DNA of 64,000 nucleotides from DAHUXN01 sp963811805 (lineage in GTDB: Bacteria; Acidobacteriota; Terriglobia; Acidiferrales; UBA7541). Position numbers and translations under genes: made by a program. The DNA lies in the NCBI GenBank assembly GCA_963811805.1, contig CAWESU010000001.1:2976001-3040000 (forward strand), read 5' to 3'. Positions 26,775 to 35,866 of the stretch are shown piece by piece (the stretch's first letter is position 1; every line of letters begins with the position of its first letter). The notes under the pieces were generated by a model that saw only the letters and a program-made list of their open reading frames with translations, did not search any database and was not told the DNA's origin.

Positions 26775-27259
26775 ACACGCGCTCGAAAATCCTGGCTCGT
26801 TCGGAGCTTGCGCTGCGCCTCGATGAGCACCGCAAGAAGGGTCAAAGAATCGTGCTGGCGAATGGCTGCTTCGACATATTGCATGCGGGGCATGTGCGCT
26901 ATCTGGAAGGGGCGCGCCGGGAGGGTGACCTGCTGGTCGTGGCAATAAATTCCGACGCCAGCACGCGAGGACTGAAGGGGCCGGGACGGCCGATTTTGTC
27001 GTCGGCGGATCGCGCCGAACTCGTGGCGGCACTTGGCGCGGTGGATTACGTGCTGATTTTCGAGGAGCCCGACGTGCGTTCGCTGTTGCGCGAGCTGCGG
27101 CCGGACGTCCATGCCAAAGGCACCGATTACACTGTGGAAAGCGTGCCGGAGCGCGACGAGGCCGAGCGCCTCGGCATTCGCGTTGCCATCGTGGGCGATC
27201 CGAAATACCATTCTACGCGCGGGCTGATTGAGCGCATTCGCCATTCCAGTCATGGGTGA
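26771..27259 (+). CDS. rfaE2: D-glycero-beta-D-manno-heptose 1-phosphate adenylyltransferase
   Basis: A 162-residue nucleotidyltransferase equal to the C-terminal half of HldE, producing ADP-heptose. The HxGH-like active site is ANGCFDILHAGHVRYLEGAR, and the ISSTAIL-like end is replaced by a divergent tail; VHAKGTDYTVESVPE is another RfaE2 block. Its ATG overlaps the kinase stop (ATGA). Confidence 0.92.
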   Translation: MNTRSKILARSELALRLDEHRKKGQRIVLANGCFDILHAGHVRYLEGARREGDLLVVAINSDASTRGLKGPGRPILSSADRAELVAALGAVDYVLIFEEPDVRSLLRELRPDVHAKGTDYTVESVPERDEAERLGIRVAIVGDPKYHSTRGLIERIRHSSHG

Positions 27260-28253
27260 GCAGCGCTTTCTGGTGCTGCGGATGAGCGCGCTCGGAGATA
27301 TCATCCATACGCTGCCTGCCGTCTGCGCGCTGCGCGAATCGTTCCCGAATGCGACCATCGACTGGTTGATCGACCAGAAGTGGGTGCCGATTCTGGAAGG
27401 GAATCCCTGCATCAACAATGTGATTACGATGGATCGCGGCTCGTGGCGGAGCGTGATCGCCGGCGTGAGTCACATGCGCAAAGCGAAGTACACGACCGCC
27501 ATCGATTTTCAGTCGCTCTATCGCTCGGCGATTCTCGGATGGCTCTCCGGCGCGCCCCAGCGCCTGGGGTTTGACGCGAATTACTCGCGCGAAGGTGGTG
27601 CGGCGCTCTTCTACACAAAGGTGGTCAGCCCGTGGCGGGCGCACAAGGTCGAGCATAACCTGGAGCTGGTGGAAGCCACCGGAGCGCGAGCGAACGAAGT
27701 TCGTTTCCCATTGTCCACTGCGCCAGAAGCGACGGTGGGAGTGGAGCGCATTCTGGCGGAAAAAGGTGTCGGGGAGTGTTTTGTGCTGTCGCCGGGTGGC
27801 GGGTGGGACTCGAAGTGCTGGCCGCCCGAACGGTATGGCGAGTTACACCGCGGGTTGGCAAAAAGGTATGGCTGGCCAGGCGTGATCAGTTTTGGGCCGG
27901 GCGAGAGCGAACTGGCGGGAAGTGTTCGGCGCAACGCGGGATCTCCTGAGCCGATCGTCGAGGCGTTCAATTTGAAACAACTGATAGCGCTCCTGCGGCG
28001 CGCCAAATTTCTCGTCGCTGGCGACACCGGCCCGCTGCATCTTGCTTCCGCGCTGGGGACACCGGTTGTTGGGCTCTACGGCCCTACGGACCCGGCTCGC
28101 AACGGCCCGTACTCGCCTCGGGATATTGTTGTGCGCCGCGCGCGGCCGGAAGAGACCACGTATCGGCGCGGTAGCACTCCATCACGGGCCATGCGGGCGA
28201 TTAGCGTGGAAGACGTGCTCGATGCGGTCGAGCGCCGGCTGAAGAACGCATAA
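27252..28253 (+). CDS. waaC: GT9 heptosyltransferase, WaaC-like
   Basis: A second ADP-heptose-dependent transferase, 333 residues, expected to add the first heptose to Kdo. It begins MGEQRFLVLRMSALGDIIHTLPA and has SPGGGWDSKCWPPERYGEL and VAGDTGPLHLASALGTPVVGLYGPTDPARN. The ATG at 27252 lies inside the end of rfaE2 (eight-base overlap); the frame is open to 27228. WaaC is favoured over WaaF-like by the GDIIHTLPA motif, but acceptor specificity is an inference. Confidence 0.88.
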   Translation: MGEQRFLVLRMSALGDIIHTLPAVCALRESFPNATIDWLIDQKWVPILEGNPCINNVITMDRGSWRSVIAGVSHMRKAKYTTAIDFQSLYRSAILGWLSGAPQRLGFDANYSREGGAALFYTKVVSPWRAHKVEHNLELVEATGARANEVRFPLSTAPEATVGVERILAEKGVGECFVLSPGGGWDSKCWPPERYGELHRGLAKRYGWPGVISFGPGESELAGSVRRNAGSPEPIVEAFNLKQLIALLRRAKFLVAGDTGPLHLASALGTPVVGLYGPTDPARNGPYSPRDIVVRRARPEETTYRRGSTPSRAMRAISVEDVLDAVERRLKNA

Positions 28254-28804
28254 TGGCCGCTGCGACGAATTTCTGGATCCGCTGGCGCGTTCGAGTTGGT
28301 TATCCGGTGACGCTTGTCTATCTGGTACTGGCGCGGCCGACCATGCGATCGCTCATCATTGGAGGTGCGATTGGCGTGGTAGGTTTGGCGATTCGCGCTT
28401 GGGCCGCCGGGCATCTTCGCAAACATCAGGCTCTCGCCATAGGAGGGCCGTACGCGTTTACGCGGAACCCGCTTTACTTCGGCAGCGTGATTCTGGCCAC
28501 CGGATTTGTTGTCGCGGGCAAATCCGCTTGGGCGGCAGTCGTGGTTGCTGGTTATCTGATTCTGTTCTATCCCGCAGTGATGCGGCGCGAGGAAGCCGAA
28601 TTGCGGGAGCATTACGGCGAGGATTTCAAGAGATACGCGTCGGCTGTTCCGCTCTTTCGGCCTGCCTTCCGGCGGTTCGTGGCGAGCAACGGGGCTGAGG
28701 AGTTCTCTGCAGAACTTTACCGGCGAAATCGTGAGTATCAGGCCGCCATCGGTTTCCTGCTGGGGATTGCGGTTCTTTGGGCGAGAATGCGCTGGCTGCC
28801 GTAG
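28253..28804 (+). CDS. Isoprenylcysteine-carboxyl-methyltransferase-like membrane protein
   Basis: A 183-residue membrane protein of the ICMT/PEMT-like methyltransferase group. It has about four hydrophobic segments and the C-terminal SAM-binding pattern GGPYAFTRNPLYFGSV, then LFYPAVMRREEAELREHYGEDFKRYASAVPLFRP, which is typical. Bacterial members methylate unknown lipid or small-molecule acceptors. Its ATG overlaps the waaC stop (TAATG), so it is the last gene of the LPS operon, and a lipid or sugar-modifying role in the envelope is possible. Confidence 0.8.
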   Translation: MAAATNFWIRWRVRVGYPVTLVYLVLARPTMRSLIIGGAIGVVGLAIRAWAAGHLRKHQALAIGGPYAFTRNPLYFGSVILATGFVVAGKSAWAAVVVAGYLILFYPAVMRREEAELREHYGEDFKRYASAVPLFRPAFRRFVASNGAEEFSAELYRRNREYQAAIGFLLGIAVLWARMRWLP

Positions 28805-28926
28805 CGCGCGTGGTGGATCAAAAAGATTGACTGCGCCGCGGGCGGCTCTGGTCAGAACGCGCATCTTGGATTATCATCGGGTAAGGTCTGAGCGCCGCGA
28901 GACTTGCGCTTTTTCAAGGAAGCAAA

Positions 28927-29223
28927 TTGGACCGCGATCATAGCCAAGAAAAAACCGTAGTGATTCACACCGCTGGTTCCGCCACTGAGGCTATGGTGAT
29001 TCGCGGCCTGCTGCAGAGCGCCGGTATCGAGTCCCCCGGATCTGTCACAAGCGACCCGTTCCCGATGGGCGAGGCGGGCGACGCGTTTCACGACTCCGAT
29101 GTAATTGTGCTGGCGTCTCAGGCCGATGAGGCGCGCCGTGTGATTGCCGATTACCTGCGAAGCAATGAAGGCATCGAGCTCGAAAGCTCAGAAGAATCGT
29201 CGGACGAGGAATCGTCCTCGTAA
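28927..29223 (+). CDS. DUF2007 domain protein
   Basis: A 98-residue protein starting from TTG with a good ribosome site (AAGGA about six bases upstream). The core, TVVIHTAGSATEAMVIRGLLQSAGIESP followed by SDVIVLASQADEARRVI, matches the DUF2007 (putative signal-transducing, PII-like fold) family. The tail is a run of Ser/Glu/Asp (EESSDEESSS). Partner and ligand are unknown. It is convergent with comEC with only 27 bases between them. Confidence 0.72.
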   Translation: MDRDHSQEKTVVIHTAGSATEAMVIRGLLQSAGIESPGSVTSDPFPMGEAGDAFHDSDVIVLASQADEARRVIADYLRSNEGIELESSEESSDEESSS

Positions 29224-29250
29224 ACATCGTTCAGGATAGTCTCTTTCCGT

Positions 29251-31902
29251 TCAGTGCATCCCGCTCGAAGCAAACGCTCGTATGAGCAGCGTGTGGCCAT
29301 CGGTTGAGACAGTGACAGCGCCATTGATGTCCGTTCGCAAAAGAGGAATGTTTTTCGCGGCGTAGCGCTGAACAATTGCGGGATTCGGATGGCCGTAGGG
29401 ATTGTCCTCTCCCAAGGAAGCCACGGCGACGCGTGGCATGACGGCGTCGAGGAACTCCGCAGTTGAAGATGTTTTGCTTCCGTGGTGCGGGACTTTCAGG
29501 AAATCCGACTGAAGCGGCTGGTGCTCCTCGATGAGTGCGTCTTCGACCTGACGTTCCGCGTCGCCCGTGAGCAGGAAGTGAACTAGTCCATCTCCGATTC
29601 GTAACACGACGGATTCGTTGTTTGCCCCCTCCAGAGCGTCGTCGGAGGCGTCGGGGGCACTGGGCCATAGGATTTGGCCATCGGTTCCGTCCCAATCGAA
29701 GTCCTTGCCCTGCGCGACATGAACGATGGCTACGCCCCGGGCCCTTGTCTCTGCGATCAGATGGCGATACGCGGGCCGGTCTTCATCCCGGCCAACCCAA
29801 AGCTGGCCGACGTGGAAATTATCGAGCACCGCGTGCAGGCCATCGATGTGATCATGGTCGGCATGGGTGAGCAGCACGACGTCTAGCTTTTTAAGCCCGC
29901 GCGACCACAGGTACGGTGAGACGACCTGTTCGCCCACGTCGAATCCCACTTGATACCCGGCGATGTGTTCTGCGCCGCTCAAGCCGCCGCCGTCGATCAG
30001 CATGGTTCGCCCATCCGGGAAGGCGATGAAGATCGAGTCGCCTTGGCCAACGTCCAGCACCGTCGCTTCCAGTTTTGATTTTTCCAGACTGGGCGCGAAA
30101 GGGTGGATGCTGACGAGCGTTGCGAGTGCGAGCAGTATGAGTAAGGCCAAGCGTTCGGGCGTAAACGTCCGCCTCGGCAGCGGAACTCGCACATTTTGCT
30201 CCGTTTTGTTCTCCGTAGCCGACCACGCCATCGCCGCCAGGCAAGCCAACGAGGCGAAGAATGCGACTAACAGCCAGACGGGCGGTCCGGGAATCCTCCA
30301 CGACGCGTGAGGCATCGTACCGAACCACTTCACGGTTGCGAGCAGCCAGCCTACCAACAGGCTCTCGACCTCGGCCAGGATCGAGCCAAGGACGGATGAA
30401 ACGTAGCTCAGCACAAGTGCCAAAAAACCGAAGGGCACAATGATTCCTACCAGCGGTACAGCGAAGACGTTGCTGACAGGCCCTGAAATGCTCACGCGAT
30501 GGAAGTAAAGCGCCAGGAGCGGCGCCATTCCCAATTGAATGCAAAACGACAGCAAGAATATTTCCCAAACGCGCAGCCCGAAGCGCACGGGCAGCGCAAA
30601 GAAAGATTCGACATGAGGCGCGATGCGCTCGGGGACTCGTTTGGCCGCGGCGGTGGCAGCGGAGCGCAGATCGAGCCTGAATTGTGTCGCGCGCGGCGAG
30701 TGCAAGCGGTCGCGAGTGACGTCGCTCAGGTGCTCGAGGGCGCGGCGGTAGGGCGTGCTAGTTCGATCGATCCAAGGAATGGCCAAGCCCGCGATAACTC
30801 CCGCCGCGAGGAACGAAAGCTGGAAGCTCGATTGGAATAAGTCGCTTGGCCGAACAGCGAGAAGGATGATCGCAGCGAGCGCCACGGTATTCAGAAGTGC
30901 GACGCGGCGAAAGAATAAGCGCGCGCATAGGAAGATTGCAGTCATCAGCGCGGCGCGCAGAATCGGCGGCCGGTCTTGAACCACGCCCAGATAGACGGCG
31001 AGGGCCGCCAGGATCAGAAATGTAGTGAATGTCAGCGGCAAGCGAAGCATGCGGCCGAGCCAAAAAATAAAAAAAGCCAGCGCACCGACGTGCAGGCCTG
31101 CGAGCACGAGAACATGAAATGCGGCGGTCTTCTGGAAGGTCTCTGCAATGTCGGAATTTATGAAATTCCGATCGCCGAGGAGCATGGCGCGTAGCACGGC
31201 GATTTGTGCAGGCCTTCTGGCGAAAAGCGTGTCCAACTTGCTGAGAAGGTCGCCGCGAAATCGCGCAAAGCGTTCGGCTAGGGATGGTTTTGACGATCCC
31301 ACTGCATGAATCAGTTCGATGCTACGCAATTCACCAAGCAGTTCGATGCCTTGGTGCGCAAGGTATCCACGCTCATCGAACGCCCCGGGATCCAGGTAAT
31401 CGCGAGGAACTCGCGCACGGGAAAGCGCCTCGACGGTATCTCCGGCGCGCAACGCAGGAGGATTCTGATTATCACTGCCGCGGTAGTAGGTAAGCCGCAG
31501 GCCGCCGTGTACGGGCAAAGTGCGGCCCGTCTCTTCGACGCTTTGAAGGTCGATGATATACCGCCAACCGAGCGGGGTCGCTTCCGGATCTTCGCGCAGC
31601 CGGCCACGCCAGCGGAGCGGCTCTTTGGTATCCAGTGCGCCGTGCGCGATCAGCGTGGCGGCATCGTTCTGTGGGACGTTGTTGCGTTCGAATTGCGCTG
31701 CCGCGCCGCCAACTGTGAACCAAGCCGCGAGAGCCAAGGAGCCGGCGACGACCGAGGGCTTTGCAAGCAAAGTAACGCAAATTCCCGCGCCAACGACAAC
31801 GAGGCAGGCGAGCACCCAGAGCATAACGCCTCTGGCGACATCTGTGCCGGCGGCGATTCCTGCTGCGAATGCAAGAGCAAGCCACAGCGCTGGGAGTTTC
31901 AT
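29251..31902 (-). CDS. comEC: ComEC/Rec2-type DNA uptake channel with metallo-beta-lactamase domain
   Basis: An inner-membrane protein of 883 residues that in competent bacteria carries single-stranded DNA into the cytosol. Domain order: N-terminal membrane/DUF4131 region with an OB-like domain (GDTVEALSRARVPRDYLDPGAFD), the Competence domain (LRAMLLGDRNFI, HVLVLAGLHVGAL, PPILRAALM), and a C-terminal metallo-beta-lactamase domain with LDVGQGDSIFI and LLTHADHDHIDGL. The open frame reaches 32163, but the ATG at 31902 overlaps the rlmD stop (ATGA). No other competence genes are in the window. Confidence 0.92.
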   Translation of the reverse strand: MKLPALWLALAFAAGIAAGTDVARGVMLWVLACLVVVGAGICVTLLAKPSVVAGSLALAAWFTVGGAAAQFERNNVPQNDAATLIAHGALDTKEPLRWRGRLREDPEATPLGWRYIIDLQSVEETGRTLPVHGGLRLTYYRGSDNQNPPALRAGDTVEALSRARVPRDYLDPGAFDERGYLAHQGIELLGELRSIELIHAVGSSKPSLAERFARFRGDLLSKLDTLFARRPAQIAVLRAMLLGDRNFINSDIAETFQKTAAFHVLVLAGLHVGALAFFIFWLGRMLRLPLTFTTFLILAALAVYLGVVQDRPPILRAALMTAIFLCARLFFRRVALLNTVALAAIILLAVRPSDLFQSSFQLSFLAAGVIAGLAIPWIDRTSTPYRRALEHLSDVTRDRLHSPRATQFRLDLRSAATAAAKRVPERIAPHVESFFALPVRFGLRVWEIFLLSFCIQLGMAPLLALYFHRVSISGPVSNVFAVPLVGIIVPFGFLALVLSYVSSVLGSILAEVESLLVGWLLATVKWFGTMPHASWRIPGPPVWLLVAFFASLACLAAMAWSATENKTEQNVRVPLPRRTFTPERLALLILLALATLVSIHPFAPSLEKSKLEATVLDVGQGDSIFIAFPDGRTMLIDGGGLSGAEHIAGYQVGFDVGEQVVSPYLWSRGLKKLDVVLLTHADHDHIDGLHAVLDNFHVGQLWVGRDEDRPAYRHLIAETRARGVAIVHVAQGKDFDWDGTDGQILWPSAPDASDDALEGANNESVVLRIGDGLVHFLLTGDAERQVEDALIEEHQPLQSDFLKVPHHGSKTSSTAEFLDAVMPRVAVASLGEDNPYGHPNPAIVQRYAAKNIPLLRTDINGAVTVSTDGHTLLIRAFASSGMH

Positions 31903-33215
31903 CGCCCTCGTTCCAGGAGCGCCACCGATTCGATATGGTATGTTTGTGGAAACATATCGAGTATGTGAAGTCCCCGAAGAGTATACGCTTGCACAGTGAG
32001 CTTTGCCAGGTCGCGCGCCAGCGTCGATGGGTCGCACGAGACGTAGATAATCTTTCGCGGCGCAAGGGATACCAATTGCTCGGCGACGCCGTCTTCGAGA
32101 CCCGCCCTCGGCGGATCGACGACGACAACGTCTGGCGCACCAGGGCCGCGTTTGTCTTTCCATTTGTTCAGGAAGGCACCGGCGGGCAGGTTGTGAACGG
32201 CGATCGTCGTCCTGCTCGAACGCGCCACGCTTTCCAGGTCACGCGCGGAAGCGGGATCGGCTTCGACCGCGGCCACTTGTGAAAAATTGTCCGCGAGGAA
32301 CGCCGAGAACAAGCCGACACCAGCATACAAGTCAAACGCCAGCTCACCGGCGCCCGCGAGCTTGCGGATTAGTTCAGCCATTTCCTCGACAAGGAAGCGG
32401 TTCACCTGGAAGAAAGACAGATGGCCAACGCGGAACTGTCTTTGCAAAACGTCATACTGCAAGAAGCCGGGGCCAAAAAGCGACATGTGGGCGCCCGTTA
32501 CGTCTTGCAGCAGGATGCTTTTCGCACCGGGCAGTATTTGGGTAAGCGTTTGCAGCAAAGGCTCGGGCGGGCGCGGCAGGGACGTGCATGTGACGGTCAA
32601 GAGCAGCTCGTTGTCGCCGGCGTCGGCGAAAGCCTCGACGTCGCGCAGCGTCGGCGGCAATTTGCCGGCCGCGAGCGCTCCTCGCAGCGTTTGGAATGCC
32701 GCCAGCAGCTTGGGCGAGACAATCGAGCAGGTTTCCACGGGGCAGAGCGTCGACGAGCGCGCTTCAAAATACCCGATGGAGCTGGTCTCGGCCGAAGGCT
32801 CTCCCGCCCGCAAACTTGCGAGCGGCCGCACCTTCCATTGCGCTCGATTCCGGTATTCCCAGGGAGGCGACGCGTGAACCGTGATCGGTTCTTTCCAATC
32901 GATCCGGCCGAGGCGCCGCAGCGTTTCGCGGAGAATCTCTTGTTTGATTTCGAGTTGGGCGTCGTACGAAATGTGCTGGTAATCGCAGCCGCCGCAAACT
33001 CCAAAATGCGGGCAGCGCGGCTCAATGCGGCGCGGCGCGGGAGTCAGCAGGCGCGTCAGGCGGCCGCGGAGCAGTTTCTTCTTGCGCTCGATGATTTCGA
33101 TCTCGGCTTCCTCGCCGGGCAGCACGAAGGGCACGAAAATCGTTTCGCCGCCCTCGTGCGCGAGGCCCTCGCCGCCATACACCAGTTTTTCGATTTTGGC
33201 GCGCATGATTGCCAC
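31899..33215 (-). CDS. rlmD: 23S rRNA uracil-C5 methyltransferase, RlmD/RumA type
   Basis: A TrmA-family RNA methyltransferase of 438 residues. An N-terminal TRAM-like domain (KIEKLVYGGEGLAHEGG) is followed by an iron-sulfur motif (RCPHFGVCGGCDYQH), the SAM site DLYAGVGLFSAFLAD and the catalytic motifs VVDPPRAGLEDG and IIYVSCDPSTLARDL. The exact uridine modified (1939 or 747) cannot be told. An alternative start is the ATG three codons in. It follows the conserved unknown gene by nine bases. Confidence 0.9.
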   Translation of the reverse strand: MAIMRAKIEKLVYGGEGLAHEGGETIFVPFVLPGEEAEIEIIERKKKLLRGRLTRLLTPAPRRIEPRCPHFGVCGGCDYQHISYDAQLEIKQEILRETLRRLGRIDWKEPITVHASPPWEYRNRAQWKVRPLASLRAGEPSAETSSIGYFEARSSTLCPVETCSIVSPKLLAAFQTLRGALAAGKLPPTLRDVEAFADAGDNELLLTVTCTSLPRPPEPLLQTLTQILPGAKSILLQDVTGAHMSLFGPGFLQYDVLQRQFRVGHLSFFQVNRFLVEEMAELIRKLAGAGELAFDLYAGVGLFSAFLADNFSQVAAVEADPASARDLESVARSSRTTIAVHNLPAGAFLNKWKDKRGPGAPDVVVVDPPRAGLEDGVAEQLVSLAPRKIIYVSCDPSTLARDLAKLTVQAYTLRGLHILDMFPQTYHIESVALLERGR

Positions 33216-33224
33216 CGTGCGGGC

Positions 33225-33968
33225 TTATTTTACGTAGTACAGGCTCAATCGCAAGAGTCCGTAAATTTCGAAGACACGCTTCTGAAGATATTGGCGCTCA
33301 ATCGAGGCAATCTGCTCCGCGGACATTTTTCGCTGATACGGCGCGAGCGCGCGATCCATATCGCGGCGGACGCCGAGCATCGCGTCTGTGTCCGCAGCGG
33401 CCGTGAGCGCCGCGGTAAGCTTATCCTCGAGGACGGTCAGGCGCCGCTCGAAATCTTCCAAGTCGAGCGTCGAAGGGGAATCGAGGATTTTCTGCAACGC
33501 GGGAATCGCCGCCGCTGCTTCGTTGAGTTGCTGCGCGAGATGCGGTGACGCCGAAGCGTGTTTCTCTGCGCTCATGAGCAGCTTCTTTCCGCGATCGTCC
33601 AGAAAATGACGAAGCTCGTCTCGCGAAAACGGTTCGGCAGCGGAAACCTTCCTGCGAACTTCAGGGCCCGAACCTGCCGTCGCCTCCTGCATCTCCGCCG
33701 CCGCTTCGAGCACTGCATCCACGCAATATGCCAGGCTTTTCAACGGCCGGCCGGCCGCACCTCGGCGGGAACGGCCATAGCTTTCGAATGCGCGATCGAT
33801 GCCCCGCAGCACGGCCTCGAGCGGAATCGCTGATTTTTGCCACGTTTCGAGAATCGCCCAATCCAGCGGCGACACCAGTAGGTGCGCGCCGCGCTTGCGC
33901 CAGAAGTGTTCTTCGATTTCCGTGAAGTAGTTGAAATAATTGAAGCCCGTCATCGGGGAGACGATCAA
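33225..33968 (-). CDS. Conserved protein of unknown function between coaX and rlmD
   Basis: A 247-residue, mostly helical, apparently cytosolic protein beginning around MTGFNYFNYFTEIEEHFW. WRKRGAHLLVSPLDWAILETWQKSAIPLEAVLRGIDRAFESY looks like a winged-helix or DnaD-like segment, and the second half is a long helical region with LEDFERRLTVLEDKL. I do not know its function. The frame starts at a TTG (33968) overlapping the coaX stop; the ATG at 33953 is the alternative, and neither has a clear ribosome site. Its place in a tight housekeeping operon suggests a basic cellular role. Confidence 0.72.
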   Translation of the reverse strand: MIVSPMTGFNYFNYFTEIEEHFWRKRGAHLLVSPLDWAILETWQKSAIPLEAVLRGIDRAFESYGRSRRGAAGRPLKSLAYCVDAVLEAAAEMQEATAGSGPEVRRKVSAAEPFSRDELRHFLDDRGKKLLMSAEKHASASPHLAQQLNEAAAAIPALQKILDSPSTLDLEDFERRLTVLEDKLTAALTAAADTDAMLGVRRDMDRALAPYQRKMSAEQIASIERQYLQKRVFEIYGLLRLSLYYVK

Positions 33969-34801
33969 CGCGTTGGCTTTCGCGCAGGAGGCGAAGCCTT
34001 TTTCGCAGCCTTGGTGGCATCTTCGGCAGCCGGGGCGGGATTGCGCTCCCAGAGAATCTGCAGCCCTGCGAGCGTCAAATGCTCATCGACTTGCTGGATG
34101 TGGCGCGAGCCGGTTGCGATCAGCGGCGCTTGCCCGCCTGTGGCAATGACATGCGTGCCAGGGCCCAGTTCTTTTTTCAGGCGCTCCAGAATGCCGTCCA
34201 CGAGATCCGTGAAGCCATAATAGAGCCCCGCTTGCATCGACTCCGCAGTGGTCGTGCCGATGATCTTGCCGGGATCGCGAATCTCGACGCGAAAAAGTCG
34301 CGCCGCACGCGCGAAAAGCGCGTCGGCAGAGATCCCCATGCCGGGCGCCAAAACGCCTCCCAGGTATTCGCCGCGTTTTGAAACCACGTCGAAATTGATA
34401 GCTGTGCCGAAGTCCACGACGATGCACGGGCCGCCATATTTCGCAAACGCGGCCACGCCGTTGGCAATCCGGTCCGCTCCCACTTCCTGCGGATTGTCAT
34501 AATGCACGGGCATTCCTGTCTTGATGCCTGGCTCGACAAACAGCGCTTTCGTCCCGAAATACCGGCTGGCCATTTCCGTCAGTGTCGCATTCAGCGATGG
34601 CACAACCGACGCGATCATGATGCCCTTAATTTCCGCTGCGGACAGGCCGGCGAGCGTAAAGAGGTCGCGCGTCAGGATGCCATATTCATCGACGGTCTGG
34701 TCGCGAGCCGTGGTCAATCGCCAATGCGCGACAAGTTCTTTGCCGCGAAACACGCCAAGCACGGTATTGGTATTTCCAACGTCGATCGCGAGCAGCATCA
34801 C
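33965..34801 (-). CDS. coaX: Type III pantothenate kinase
   Basis: CoaX phosphorylates pantothenate in coenzyme A synthesis. It has 278 residues with the ASKHA-fold motifs AIDVGNTNTVLGVF, GADRIANGVAAFAKYGGPCIVVDFGTA and LAPGMGISADALFARAARL. The last 20 residues form an Ala/Lys-rich tail beyond the usual fold. The ATG overlaps the birA stop, so the two are coupled; the birA-coaX pair is common in bacteria. Confidence 0.94.
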   Translation of the reverse strand: MMLLAIDVGNTNTVLGVFRGKELVAHWRLTTARDQTVDEYGILTRDLFTLAGLSAAEIKGIMIASVVPSLNATLTEMASRYFGTKALFVEPGIKTGMPVHYDNPQEVGADRIANGVAAFAKYGGPCIVVDFGTAINFDVVSKRGEYLGGVLAPGMGISADALFARAARLFRVEIRDPGKIIGTTTAESMQAGLYYGFTDLVDGILERLKKELGPGTHVIATGGQAPLIATGSRHIQQVDEHLTLAGLQILWERNPAPAAEDATKAAKKASPPARKPTR

Positions 34802-35811
34802 AGTGCCTCGGAAACTGTGCCGGAAATGATCGATTCAATTCTGCCGTCGTCGCGTTGCACTCGGAGGATGCCGGAAGGCTCCAAGCCTGCGGTGGTGCCC
34901 ACGAACGATTCGGTTCCATTCATGATGCGCACGCGCTTTCCCTGCCCATAGCTGGACACCTCGGCGAACCTCCGCACAATCGGCCCCGTGCCCTCCGCAA
35001 CGAACTGATTGTAGTAGTGGTCGAGGCGCCGCAGCAACCGCGCCAGCAGCTCCAGCCGGGAATGCACGCGTCCTGTTTCGATTCGCAGAGAAGTGGCGAT
35101 GCCCGCGAGTTCGGCGGGCATTTTGGTCTGGTTCACGTTAATGCCGAGTCCGACGGCGGCGAAGTGGATGCGGTCCAGTTCCGCCTGCATTTCGGTCAGT
35201 ATGCCGCAGACTTTCTTGTCATTGAGAATCACGTCGTTCGGCCAGCGAATGTCCGGCGACAATCCGGTTTCATCGGCGATGGCATCGCGAGCCGCTAGGC
35301 CTGCAACGAGCGTGAGTGCCGGCGCTTGCATCGGCGAAATTGCGGGCCGGAGCAGGATGGTCGTGTAGATGCCCACGGACTTTTCAGAAATCCACGAATG
35401 TCCCGCGCGGCCGCGTCCCGCGGTCTGCCGCTCTGCGACAATAACCGCGCCGTGCGGTTCGCCGCTCTCGCCCAGGCGCATGGCGACGTCATTGGTCGAC
35501 TCGGTCTGAAAAAAATGCAGGATTCGCTTCGCAAAAGGCGTGCCCCGCAGATAGCGCAAGAGCAATTGCGGCGCAAGAACATCGGGAACACACTCGATGT
35601 GATAGCCGGAGCGCGGATGGCCCTTTACGTTGACTCCCGATGCGCGCAGCGTTTCGATCCAGCCCCAAACGGTCTGGCGTTTCACGCCGATTTCCTTCGC
35701 GATGCTTGCGCCGCTAATGACGTTCGTCGGGTTCTCCGCGAGCAACGCCAGCAGCGCGTCGATGCGCTTGTCCGTCGGCGTCGGAAGGTTGGTTGTGCGT
35801 CGGGTAGTCAT
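34798..35811 (-). CDS. birA: Biotin-acetyl-CoA-carboxylase ligase with DNA-binding domain
   Basis: A bifunctional-type BirA of 337 residues. The N-terminal helix-turn-helix (NVISGASIAKEIGVKRQTVWGWIETL) is present, so it could repress biotin genes; the ligase has QTAGRGRAGHSWIS (biotinyl-AMP site), RWPNDVILNDKKVCGILTEM and a C-terminal SH3-like domain. The frame is open to 36087 through the end of valS; I use the ATG at 35811, which lies 55 bases after the valS stop. Confidence 0.93.
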   Translation of the reverse strand: MTTRRTTNLPTPTDKRIDALLALLAENPTNVISGASIAKEIGVKRQTVWGWIETLRASGVNVKGHPRSGYHIECVPDVLAPQLLLRYLRGTPFAKRILHFFQTESTNDVAMRLGESGEPHGAVIVAERQTAGRGRAGHSWISEKSVGIYTTILLRPAISPMQAPALTLVAGLAARDAIADETGLSPDIRWPNDVILNDKKVCGILTEMQAELDRIHFAAVGLGINVNQTKMPAELAGIATSLRIETGRVHSRLELLARLLRRLDHYYNQFVAEGTGPIVRRFAEVSSYGQGKRVRIMNGTESFVGTTAGLEPSGILRVQRDDGRIESIISGTVSEAL

Positions 35812-35866
35812 CGAGAGGCAACTAAGATTACTCGACGAACCCATCGTCGACAAGGAGCACGCGTGG

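Noticed and set aside
32421..33548. 375-codon plus-strand frame over rlmD and the unknown gene
   Set aside because: Antisense shadow; composition is dominated by Arg, Gln and Ala, and the minus strand carries RlmD motifs.
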